Shown here: one piece after another, positions 32,625-43,900 of the stretch
Numbering within the stretch: position 1 is the stretch's first letter
Layout: every line of letters starts with the position of its first letter
Origin: Escarpia spicata
Lineage: Eukaryota > Annelida > Polychaeta > Sabellida > Siboglinidae
Assembly (NCBI GenBank): GCA_963995525.1
Contig: OZ023213.1
Span: 17,733,511-17,797,510, forward strand
Direction: 5' to 3'
Length of the DNA: 64,000 nt
The notes under the pieces: model-generated
The model's database searches: none
Seen by the model: the letters and a program-made list of their open reading frames with translations, nothing else
Told to the model about the DNA's origin: nothing
Position numbers and translations under genes: made by a program

Positions 32625-33639
32625 TTATTTATACTTAATTTTTCTAATCGCTTCTTTCGATGTGTTTCTTTTTGGACCGTTTCCCGAAACAAATTTGACG
32701 ATGATGCATTCAATTTCACTCTTTAAGATATTCCAGCATTCTGTTTCTGTCTTATTCTTCAGTGTGTTAATCCAGTCTATGTTTGCTAAATATTTCCTCT
32801 TGTCCTTATATTTTCCTTTGTGGAAATGTCTCCTGTACTGCTTTTTACTATTCCTTTCTGATTTTACTTTGATGGTAAAATGTATCTGGTTGTGATCACT
32901 ATTCCCCAATGGCTCACATATCCTGACATTGTCAACTAATTCATTCTGTGAGGACAAAACTATGTCTAACACATTCTCCCCCCTGGTTCTAGCACATGTT
33001 GAGAAAGGAAAATTTATTGTACTAAAACTAAAAACTTGTGGTCCTCACTACCCATACTCTGTAGAGATTTCCATTTTATATGCCCATGGTTGAAATCCCC
33101 CCATAATAACACAGTCCCGTTTGCAGACTTCCCTTTTTTGCGTTTTGTATTTTTTCATTCTCTTCCATGCTTATGTTTGGACTTCGATAAACTAATCCAA
33201 CCGTTAACGTTGAGTTTCCTGTAACTATGTTACACCAAACAGCTTCTTCGCAATCTGCTTCTCTGTCTAATTTTATTTCATCAGCCTGGATAGTTTCGTT
33301 AATATATAAACTAACTCCACCTCCCCTTCTTCCTATTCTGTCTTTCCTAAACATTACATATCTTGTCAGTCCCAATACGGCATCTGATATATCGGTGGTT
33401 GCCCATGATTCGGTTATACCTATTACGTGACGGTCATCTTCTACCTTAATGTTTAGTTCATTTCTTTTGTTTACTATACTCCTTGCATTTAAACAAACAC
33501 ATTTATATCCAGCTTCAGAACAGTTTTCCAGACTGTTCTTTGCTGAATTATTTTTGCTGTCTTTATCGATGCCTCCAGTTTCAGGCTTCTGTGCGAGTCC
33601 CCCCTGCGAATTTAGTTTAAATAGATGCAATCTGTCCAA
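32625..33639 (-). pseudogene. LINE ORF2 APE-type endonuclease, frameshifted
   Basis: CLNARSIVNKRNEL and IGITESWATTDI (N-terminal active-site motifs), RGGGVSLYINE, VGLVYRSPN, then in another frame PLGNSDHNQIHF (SDH active-site motif). A frameshift near 33070-32975 separates the two ORFs, and the region around 32300-32620 linking to the RT is degraded. Confidence 0.85.
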
Positions 33640-33989
33640 CTGTCAACAGATCGCAGCAGATTCTCTGAGAATACTGCTGCCCCCTTTCCACTTAGATGGA
33701 GGCCATCTCTCATGGACATATTTTCTCTCCCAACAAAGTACCCCCATAAATCTATGAATCCCACGCCCTCTTCTTCACACATCTGCTCAACTAGTGGGTT
33801 GATCGCCATCCTCTTACAGTTTCTGTATGTTGCCCCCTTCCTCCCATTGCTGGCAAAATTCCTGAGAGAACCGTTCGTTATCGTGGCAACGAGAGATCTG
33901 AATGAATCGTTACATATATGGTTTACTTCCCTTGACTTAATATTTCTAATTAGATAATAAAATGTGTCACAGTTATCAAATTTAAACAT
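33612..33989 (-). pseudogene. LINE ORF1 C-terminal SGNH-esterase-like domain
   Basis: Contains SLVATITNGSL, GVGFIDLWGYF and MRDGLHLSGKGAAVFSENL; the DGLHLSGKG motif carries the Asp/His expected near the C-terminal end of an SGNH hydrolase. Such esterase domains occur in ORF1 of CR1 elements. N-terminal part is absent. Confidence 0.7.
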
Positions 33990-33999
33990 CTCTTATGCA

Positions 34000-36200
34000 A
34001 GTGGAGTGTCTCTGACACAGCGTTATCTTCTACTGACCTTCGTCGCACTCTATTTGGTTGTTCGAAAGAAACATATTGAGATCTCGAATGAAGACAAGAA
34101 GCATCTTCAATGACGTGTAAATAACGATATACACAATCGGACAATACTCATGTAGATGTTAGACCAACGTCTTGCTCAATATATGAGAAAGTTGTTTGAC
34201 TATCAGGAAGTTAATTATATGACAATGACAGTGAAACATATCCTGCAAAAGTGCTCAAACATATTAACAAGAGAGGATGGCAACCAGCAGACCAACAAAA
34301 AACGAGACAAACAGTGTTGGGCCTATTGGAGGCCTGCGGCGCACAATGACCTTCACATGATCAATTGGAGTCCCAGTCTGAGGGAATGCCGAATAATATA
34401 TTAATTAAGTCTGCGAGACGAAGCTCACACTTCATGTTCATTGGACGTAAAGACATGTTTAGCATTGCAACCCTGACTGACGGATACGATCTTTGTACTG
34501 TGTTTTCAGGAATCGATTATTTGGGTCCTGCTAAGAGCTGGTGGAAGAAGTTCTTCTTCATTGGTGGAACGACTAACTCTTTACAACCATCAGGAAATGA
34601 ATATCGGAATGTGGAAGTTGCTTCATGATCTGTCACTGATTTACGTGAGAATAGGTGTGGCTTTGATTCGGAGACACGTTGTTTTATTTGGTTTGCATAT
34701 TCATTTTAAGATGCAAAAAATGCTGTGACAGAATAGGTTATATAAGCAGGGCAAAATCAAGCAATATTAGTTGTTATGTTCGTAATAGTTATGCTTTTTT
34801 TAAAGAAAACAAATTCAAATGACATGATATTACAGGTTGTTGTAATTGACGTAAACATGGCTGCCTCAGTGCACAAACTTCATGAAGCAGAAACGTTGCT
34901 ATTTCTTATTTTGAATCCACAGAAACCATCATACGTTGATGTAAGGGTAGGTAAGGTAAGGTGTTTTATTTCGAAATTGTATAATACAGAAGGTAAATGA
35001 AATACAAAGCGTATACAATCTATACAATTCCAGGTTGGCAGCAGAGCCAAGGCTGTTGCCAGTAGATATGGGTATACAATGTTATAACACAAACAATATA
35101 ACTTGAATCACTGGTCGCTGCCAACCACTGAATTGTCGTAGATGCAACGTGTAATTAATAACTATAAGCAGAGAGTTAATACATTACGATAAATAATAAG
35201 TAGCAGTACTGACGTGGTTGGTAGACCCAAAAATTAACAACATTTTTTTCTATTGATATATATACAACAATAATGCTAGATTGCAGAAGAACAGATCCAA
35301 TAATAAGAATGTAAAATGTAGTAGTATTTTCATGAACCGTTTAAGACTAATTAAATAAAATTAAAAAACTTCTAACACATTTTATATGATGTAGTAACTT
35401 CATAGACATAGTGTTTTAAGTCACATGACTTTAGAGAAGTTATGAAGCTGGTAATATTAGGTTTATTTTGAATATCAGGCGAAATAGTATTCCATATTAT
35501 CGGCCCATTATATAATAAACGATTTGATGATCATAGGATAAAAGTGCTCATTGGACGAATATGTCTAAATTGCATGAGTTATGATTGTTAATATCACATG
35601 TTAGTGCACACATATTAGATAACGACACTGTCAGATTGTTATGACAATAATTATACATAAATTTCGCAATTTCTATTTCATAAATGTCCTTCAATTTTAA
35701 TACATTTAAATATGTGATCAGGGGATGAGTTTGTTCATGGAAACCAGTTCAAAGAATACTACGAACAAATGTTTTTATAATGATAATGAATAATTTGTGT
35801 GTGTAGATCCCAAAGGATTATTCCATACATCAAATATGGATATACTATTATATAGTAAATTGTACTCCAGCATTTTTGTGGCGAACGTCAATGGGTGGAA
35901 ATCGAGGTTTAATGAGAGGACTAAGGTGTATTTTGGTGATTGTGAAAGGTCGGTGCAAGACATGAGGACAAACATAATTGTTTTCTGCCCCTCCCCCAGT
36001 AATAGTCTTCTATCACAGTCGACTAGCCAACCGAGCCAGCGCAGACAAAAGCTGAAGATACGGTGGCGCGGCGGCGAAAAATTGTCAGAGGTGCTGAAGC
36101 TCCGGCAGCCTCCTCCCCTCAAATATGAATTTCGTTTCCTCGCCACTGTGTCATCACTAAGAACACCAATAGCACCCTCGCTTTCCTCAAGAGCAATACC
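34000..36200. other. AT-rich DNA, no gene seen
   Basis: Unassigned ORFs at 34365-34628 (plus) and 35797-36306 (plus) show no motif. At about 34940-34975 a GTAAGGTAAGGTGTTTTATT stretch resembles a LINE 3' end, but I cannot confirm it. Confidence 0.35.
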
Positions 36201-36229
36201 AGCAACTGTCCCAGATCAGTCAAGTCATA

Positions 36230-36855
36230 CTGCTACCAAACATATGACAGACCAACATTACAGTACTCTTCTGCCGTTTGGGATCCAGCTACCAAACGAA
36301 ACATAAACAAACTAGAGATGGTTCAGAGGCGTGCCAGATACGTATTCAATGACTGGTGGCGCCACAGTAGCTCAACCTCAATGCTGAACTGACAGTCCCT
36401 GGAACACCGCATATACATGGCGAGGCTCACCATGATGTACAAAATACAAAACGGTCTCGTAGACATACCTGCCAGAACATACACCCAGCCAGCACGTATC
36501 CACTGTGCCATAGGACACTTGGCTGTTGGACGCATAGGGCATCTCTTCCAGCTAATGTCCAGCGCTCCCGAATACAAGCCTATGAGCACTCCTTCTTCAT
36601 AGTATGAAACGACCTATCTGCCAAAGCAGTAAAAGCTCCCTCTCTAGAAGCTTACAAGCAGAGCCTTGCCGGGATTGTAACAGACAACGTTTAAAACATG
36701 TAGGGTGTGATCCCTGTTTTTAGCCTGCACGTGCGCATGATTTTATTAATAGTTCTATCCAGCAGTGTACATTCTGCGCGCGCGACAACACCATAGCACC
36801 ATCAACGAAATCGTCATTAATGACGGCAATAGATCAAAGAAGAAGAAGAAGGTAA
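36230..36855 (+). mobile_element. Jockey-like LINE, 3' end fragment
   Basis: C-terminal ORF2 motifs spread over frames: LQYSSAVWDP-like start, KLEMVQRRARYVFNDWW, SLEHRIYMARLTMMYKIQNG and a long 3' UTR ending in AAAGAAGAAGAAGAAGG at about 36836-36852. 5'-truncated and full of stops, as usual for dead-on-arrival LINE copies. Confidence 0.75.
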
Positions 36856-36879
36856 TGGCTGACGGACACTAGTTGTGGT

Positions 36880-37240
36880 CTACGCCTATTCCGATAGGCG
36901 TATTTGCGGTTCACTTATGAAAACCTAACAGGCGCTTTTAAGCCACGCTCACCGCGCTCGTGATTGGTCGCTAGGTCAAGGAGCGTTTGCATGTATCACG
37001 CGCGTTTCGTTTTGTTTTTTGATGTCAGGGCTTGTTATATGTTAGAAAGGGGCTATACGTACACAGATTAATTTTACAAAGAGGTAGTCAGGGCTGTACG
37101 TACATAAACTAAGTTTACGAACAGGTAGGGAGGGTCCTATGTATAAGTACGTTCATCCAGATTATATTATTTAACATTAAATTTAGACTGATACTGATTC
37201 ACTTATGAAAACAACTAACAGGAGTTTTAAGCCACGCCCC
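36880..37240. repeat. Two-copy motif block
   Basis: GGTTCACTTATGAAAAC...TAACAGG.G.TTTTAAGCCACGC occurs at about 36908-36954 and again at 37195-37237, and a related pair with GTACGTACA lies between. A near palindrome CGCCTATTCCGATAGGCG starts at 36885. Possibly a decayed MITE. Confidence 0.4.
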
Positions 37241-37377
37241 ATTTGCTTATCATTGGTCCTTCTAAAAAATAAAAATAAATGCGCGGCTACGTTTGTTTTT
37301 CGTTGGCCACTATTTGCAAAGTGGAAATAATTTATAAATTTGTTAAATATTAAGGACATGGTCTGATAACGAATTGT

Positions 37378-37725
37378 GAACACCACACACTGACACCGCA
37401 CCTCACACCGATACCGTGCACCAGACACTGACACCGCACCAGACATTGACACCGCACCAGACACTGACACCGCACCACACACTGACACCGCACCACACAC
37501 TGACACCACAACACACACCGATACCGCACCACACATAGACACAGCGCCACACACTGGCACCGCGCCACACACTGACACCGCGCCACACGCAAACACCACA
37601 TCACACACTGACACCGCACCACACACCAAAACCGCACCACACACTGCACCGCATAACACATTGACACCGCACCACACAGCAACACCGCACCACACACTGA
37701 CACCCACAACACACTGACATCACTT
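37378..37725. repeat. 18-bp minisatellite
   Basis: About 19 imperfect units of ACACCGCACCACACACTG. On the minus strand it stays open and would encode CGAVSV-type repeats, but no start context or splice sites support translation. Confidence 0.9.
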
Positions 37726-37749
37726 CTCCAGATAGCATAGAACAAGAAA

Positions 37750-38042
37750 TCAACAAGACAGCACATGGCATCTCACAACACATACTTGAAATGACGACTA
37801 AAAGCCTTCCATCAAATAGTCTCCTCGGTGCAATGCAGGTATTTAGGCGGCGTGTGTAAGAATCAAGTCGAACAACTAGTGTAACAATTATGCTATAGCT
37901 TCATGCATGGGGCCACCACGAACACCGTTGCGTTGTTTTGAATGATTTCAAACTCGTTCCCGCTTAATGAATTTCTGCTTTCGCCAATCGTATCGGAAAT
38001 AAGCCTATATAGTATTTATATTCCGTACTTTATAGGCTATAT

Positions 38043-38088
<46 letters not shown>

Positions 38089-39100
38089 TACAAGGTAATA
38101 TCCATGACCAGTGAAACATCATATGCTACCATTTTCATTTATGTTCCACAAATTACAATTATTATGGAAAATATATTGCACAACACGCCCTAAACGTATG
38201 TGGTGTGATTTGTCTAGGGTATGCATCAAAATACGAAATGTTTTGGGTTCCTGTCGTCTCGGCTAAGATTATTCTCTGGCATAGAATAGTGCTGCTCCTG
38301 CTTTTATAAATACGAATTACTTATGACGTGCTTACCTACTACCCTCTTCGTATCTAGGTTTGGCACGTAAGGCTTGCACAATATCTCGCCAGTTCTCTCT
38401 CACTTAGACATTCCTTGTACACCATGTCAACCCAGCAGGGTTTAATTTGTCTTCCATTCTTCCAGCTCTCAGACAGCGGCCAAAATGGGTCGCATTTAAA
38501 TTTAGGGTCATTAACTCAAATATTGAATTGAATTGGAGGCATAGGTCAAGTATGCCCCACTCTTCGGCTTGATCGCTCCTGATAACTCGGTGCTTGTCCG
38601 TGTAGATCTTATTTAAGTTCGAGACGTTTAATGTGGTTTACTTCCTGATTCAATAGAGCGTTGCACCTAGCCAGTTACATGAGCGAACTAAACGGTACAT
38701 AGCAATTATCAACGACGATCCTATGCTGGTAATTGACGTCGTATCTAGAACGTACCTATTCAATCACAATGTCACAATAAACCGTTATTAGTCATATTAT
38801 ATATTAAGGAGCAGGCCTGATCATTTGAGTTATAAACATGGTTTGCGTTACCTTGACTAAATTAAAGCACTATTTTTTTAAACCTTCAGTTAACACTAAC
38901 TATGTAATCCTTCACAGGAAGCACTTTAATAAAACTTGAAAAGTAGTGGAATACATTCCCACGAGACTGGCTGAAAAAGTCATGCGTGTTCACCGGTAAA
39001 CAAGTCGCTAATTTAAATATTTATCTTTATGTTCACTGTCCTCTTGACTATTATATTGATTGTGTGTCATGCAGCAATGTGTTCTTTTGTCAAAGTGTTT
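37750..39100. other. No gene seen; AT microsatellite
   Basis: (TA)n at 38048-38085. The rest is AT-rich without recognisable coding or RNA features. Confidence 0.4.
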
Positions 39101-39103
39101 CAG

Positions 39104-39270
39104 GAACGCGTTGTCGGTTCGCGAGCACGTCTGCGAGTCAAGGGTCGTGCATCTTCCCCTGTCGCTGTACCAACGGCTGCGAGACAACCACTGGTCAGTG
39201 CATCAACGGCGGACACGGCAAGATGGTCATCCGAGTGGCTACCGCTGGGAGGGCCAAACGTGTCAGACTG
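39104..39270 (+). pseudogene. EGF-like exon, plus strand, copy 1 (frameshifted)
   Basis: After a GTGTTTCAG acceptor the frame reads CRFASTSASQGSCIFPCRCT then NGCETTTGQC, an EGF-like Cys pattern. It then needs a shift to reach GYRWEGQTCQTG. The exon is 167 bases, 23 longer than its twin at 52256-52399, to which it is otherwise nearly identical. The following GTTCAT donor is weak. It lies outside the receptor gene, past its 3' end, on the opposite strand. Confidence 0.6.
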
Positions 39271-40065
39271 GTTCATGAGTGGTCGTGACCCATGTCATGT
39301 TCTTTTGGATAAGCACACACATGCACGTTCACTCGTTCGCTCGCGTGTTTCTTACTTCTCTTCAATAATCAGCAAGACACAGCTGGCTTAAGTAGGAATC
39401 TCCTTGATCCATTCTATAGCTGACTGAATTGGAGAAACGCGGAATGAATGAACTTGCCAAGGTTTGAAGTAATTATAGAAGGATTCGGACCGGAAATATT
39501 TCTATTAATAAACCGATGCTCTAATAACTACTCCACCGCACTTCATACTAGATAACATATAAACATAATAAGACGCTAATTGATAAGTAGTAGTACGATA
39601 TTACTGCCATTCATGTAATCAAGGAAACACAACAACAAATACTCGGTGGCTATAATTAGCAATTAATTGTGCAAATGGAATTATAGAAATAATACTAATT
39701 ACATATACAGGTACATTGACAATGAGCTGAATGCGTTAAAGCATTGCATTGTAAGCATGTTTTATGTCCCAGCCTTTTACAATCTAAGTTAATAAGCAGC
39801 TTATTCAAGACGTCAGAAGTATATCGCTTTCCTAAAAAGTATACTATGAAAGAACATAACACAGAATACTCTTATCGCAATGTACTTTGCATTGTATCTT
39901 TAGCAACGGAATACCCGTGCTTGTCCATTGGCGAGACCATGCGAGAAATATCTCGTGATGGATTAATTAATCATGCAAATAAATTATTATACGCAGCTAA
40001 TGCTGTTATAATCTGGCAATACCGTTGTCACTTGCTGGTGAGTTTTTATAATAATCAGTCCGACA

Positions 40066-40190
40066 GACAGACAGACAGCTAGACCGATAGACAGATATAC
40101 ATATCGACAGACGAACAGACATACAAACACACATGCAGACAGACAGACAGACAGACAAACATACAGACATACAGACAGACAGACATACAT

Positions 40191-40237
<47 letters not shown>

Positions 40238-40300
40238 TACAGACAGACAGACAGACAGAGACAGACAGACACACATACATATATACAGACAAACAGGCAT

Positions 40301-40333
<33 letters not shown>

Positions 40334-40340
40334 GAGACAG

Positions 40341-40372
<32 letters not shown>

Positions 40373-40465
40373 GCACGCACACAGTCGCGCGCGCACACAC
40401 AGACACACACAGACACGCACACACACACACACACATACACACACACACACTCACACACTCACACA

Positions 40466-40510
<45 letters not shown>
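40066..40510. repeat. Compound (CAGA)n / (CA)n microsatellite
   Basis: CAGA tetranucleotides from 40066 to about 40335, then CA dinucleotides with CGCG interruptions to 40510. It begins only about 65 bases downstream of the receptor stop codon, so it probably lies in the 3' UTR or just beyond. Confidence 0.95.
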
Positions 40511-40574
40511 TACCACTGATAATAGCTTCAACAACAATGTATCTCTTTCTCTAATTCAATGGTGCGAGTCATCA

Positions 40575-40957
40575 CTAGGCGGGTATGACGTCATAGACGT
40601 TGGGCACGTCCTGTTCTCGTGACACACTCGCTAGTTGGTCGTAGTCGGCGACATCTGGCAAACAAGAACGTTAGAGGGTTAGTGAGTTAGCTGACTAAAA
40701 AAAAAAAAGGAAGTCCCACACAATGTACGTAACACAATGAAAATAATTACCGTAAATTTTGTAATATATTCAAACCGCATGCGCCAATTTTCTTTTAATT
40801 CCAAGAATATCCACAATCAAGCACGTTCGTTATTTCACATACGTTATAGTTGCACACAGTTCGTACATTTTGAGGATGTTTACCTGATTCCAATTCAATT
40901 GGGGGCGGTTCTCTCTGGTTACCTTCGGTCTTAGAAGTCGGGTTGTTTGATCGTATT
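40575..40957 (-). CDS. Receptor cytoplasmic exons (juxtamembrane and tail)
   Basis: Exon 40884-40957 gives a basic then Pro-rich segment (IRSNNPTSK, REPPPIELES). Exon 40575-40654 gives DVADYDQLASVSREQ and DVPNVYDVIPA, then stop. The two YxxL/I motifs (YDQL, YDVI) are separated by 12 residues, with acidic residues before the first Tyr. Total tail about 50 residues. Phase 1 joins both exons. Confidence 0.75.
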
Positions 40958-43900
40958 CTAAGAGAGATCAAACATGGCAGGAATTTAAAGTGGGCAATGG
41001 AGCTCGTGACTAATTGATAATCACGAAATAGACCATAAAATATAATATATTAAACATATTATTAAACATGGTAATTATTTCAATAAATATAATATATTGT
41101 AAAATCATTGTTGTGCTTATAGCAGCTATAGAACAAAGTGGTAATAGTAGCTGAACACACAATGCTGTTGTCAGTGTACTAGCTATCTTTTCTAACCTTT
41201 AAATTTCTGCAAAACTTCGAATTAATCATATATTAAAATAAACAGGATTACAATCGTTCATCCATTGACTCACCTCATAGCTGCTAGCAGTAGGGCAATT
41301 GCAATGATAAAACCAAGAATGAATGTTGCTACAGCAATACCAATCCAGGGTCCTGTTCCCAAACCATCGTTAACAGCTTGAACACAGGGAATCGCAGCTA
41401 CAACATTGTGAAATATTCCACGTGTTAAATTAATGACTAATTACGTGACATTCATTTGAATAAATAGTATGCATATCACACAGATTACTGATTCTTGTTT
41501 GACGGACCTATAAAGGTCATCGGTGTCACGTCGTCAATGATGTGCGCAGCTCTCTGATGTCATGTGACGATATTGGTAGATGACATAATTTTTTTGAAAT
41601 TATGACAGCAGCTCCAAGACAGTCACGGGAAGAAATGAAAACAAAGAGCAACTCAAGGAAAAACTCTGGTATCGGACAACGGAGTTCCATGCATAAACCT
41701 CCATCGAACAAGAATAAGGATTGTATAACTATTTGTTTTTAAAATGTGAAGCAATGTTATATCATGTTATTCTGGAGAGTGATACATGTAGTCACTGACA
41801 CACAAACTGTGCAGTTTATTTGCGCAGACATCGGGTCATTTTAATGTTATGCCAATAAATACGTCAAAAACTCTATCAGTCCTTGTTATGGATGCTTTGT
41901 CCACAAACCTTTTGCTTCACTACTTATCATCATCGTATATGTAAATGCATTTGTCATATCTGATTGTTTGAATCGTTATGTTATTTTTTACTTTTATGTG
42001 TTTACTGATAAGTATGCTTTCATACGCATCGGCCCTTTTTGTCTCTATGCTTATATTTATTTTCATTCTGTTTGAAAATATCCTGGAGATGTCAAATCGA
42101 GTGACTGTAATATAACTCGACGGCTGGTGACAACAGTTTTTATTTCGCTCTGTTTATCTGTCTTCTGCTCAGTTGGGCCACATAGTCTTATATAATAAAT
42201 AAAGGCAATATATGTACAAATATTTTCTGCTCAGCCACGTACGAAATTCGTTAAATAAATTAATATTTCAACTCCACGCACATATGTAAGCGGAGCAGTT
42301 TTTCAACCAATTTAAGATTATACAATATTCACGCAAAACCTGCTAAAGTAATTATTGTTTAAAACAAACGTACAGTTTCAAAGTAATAATTAAGACCGTC
42401 TGGAACGCTTCCAAGCAGTGATGGATTGCAGGTTCAAAGGGTAGTCTAATGATTTGCTAAATATGAAGTAATATAACATATTTCCAAAATAAATTAAATA
42501 TGCATGTATAAAGAAATAGTGGTTATTTACAATATCGTATACACATATACAAACACGTATGAAGCAACCATTATTACAAAACAATACATATATAACGCTA
42601 ACGTAAATACAGAGGAGGGGAGCTAAACTTAGTCCAGAAGTGAAATATATTTGTTAAGAGAGTGGTATAAAATGTAGTTTAATATCTCAATATAATAGTA
42701 AAATAAATGTAGAAAACATGACATTTTAATAGTAGTAAATGGTTATAACAATATTTATGGACGTGTTTTGGTCACTTGATAAGTAACAAAATGTTAGTAT
42801 TTTAATTGCGACTCACTTGTGAGGATATCTGCAATGAATGTTTCGCTTGTAGAGCTGATATTTTCATTGTTAGTCGTAGACACTTTCACTAGATATGTTT
42901 CATCGGTGAGGCGATCGATGATCATGTGTGTTTTGTCCACGTTTTCTGCTGTTTTATACGACCACGTATCAGTCATCACCGCCTGACGCTTGTACCACAC
43001 ACGGACACTCACAATCTCGTCACATCCGCTCTTGCTCAGCGGCTGAAAGCAAAATAAAATAATTAAGTAGGTGATTCGTTATTTTATATGTCAGCTTGTA
43101 CACTATCAATATCACTAAAAAAACCTTCCTGGATCAAGATCTATCTGTAATTTAGTTTACTGTCCAAGGTATATCCGCTGTATAATTTCAATTGTCCTGT
43201 GTTTCCGTAAACACGAATTCTAGGCTATTTAGTTGTACACATGTCGTCGTATCTAGCAGTTATAACCTTCGGCACACGGTACATATTGGGTACACAAACA
43301 GTCACTAAGGTGTAGTTACGTAAAAATGAGTTCAAACCATTACACCGATCAGGAACAATATTTATAACTGTTTACGAACCATACATGATTAGACAGTAGG
43401 ATTATTGCCGTGCAAAGCAAAGTGCATGGAAATGTCTTCAAAATATGATATATTGAATACGCTGGAAAACAGTGTTTTTCCGGCAGACTCAGCTACAAAA
43501 GTGGGTATGACATATAACAATGATGTACGATATCTATGTCTTGTTGTTATGTGTACATTGATGACCCTGCTACGTGCATTGCATGTTTGGTTTGCGGGAC
43601 AACTGCAGGCACAATCTAATGTATAAGACAAATTGCCCCCTAAACCAGCTCGGTGATAGCAAACTGAAGTTAAATGCGAATAGAACTGTATTCCACATCA
43701 TTGGTACTCCAATGCAGTAAATGTGATATTTGTCCGACGCAAATCCGGAGTCAAAATATCACTCCAGCCATCTCAGCGCGTGCTGTTTTATGATATTCGA
43801 GGTCTTTGGCGTATTCGCCGGTACATGTCATTTTCTGTCGCAAAAAACTATTGCAATAGCTCCTGTTAGCAGCATATTTGGCTACTGCATTTCCTTCCTT

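Larger units (their letters stand above)
30730..33990 (-). mobile_element. CR1-like LINE, nearly full length, decayed
   Basis: Minus-strand order of domains: end of ORF1 with an esterase-like domain (33612-33989), APE endonuclease (33076-33639 and 32625-32972), reverse transcriptase (31211-32263) and a C-terminal domain (30767-31200). The 3' end lies near 30730. The 5' end is truncated near 33990. Three or more frameshifts and stops separate the pieces. This ORF1-esterase plus APE-RT layout is typical of the CR1/L2 group. Confidence 0.88.

Noticed and set aside
33612..33989. Host esterase gene
   Set aside because: Same strand as and directly upstream of LINE ORF2; typical CR1 ORF1 esterase domain.
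37183..37783. Cys/Gly/Val-rich ORFs with CGAVSV repeats
   Set aside because: Explained by the 18-bp minisatellite; no start, signal or splice support.
39987..40519. Long Cys/Val/Ser and Thr/Asp/Arg/Gln repeat ORFs
   Set aside because: Products of the CAGA and CA microsatellite, no gene context.
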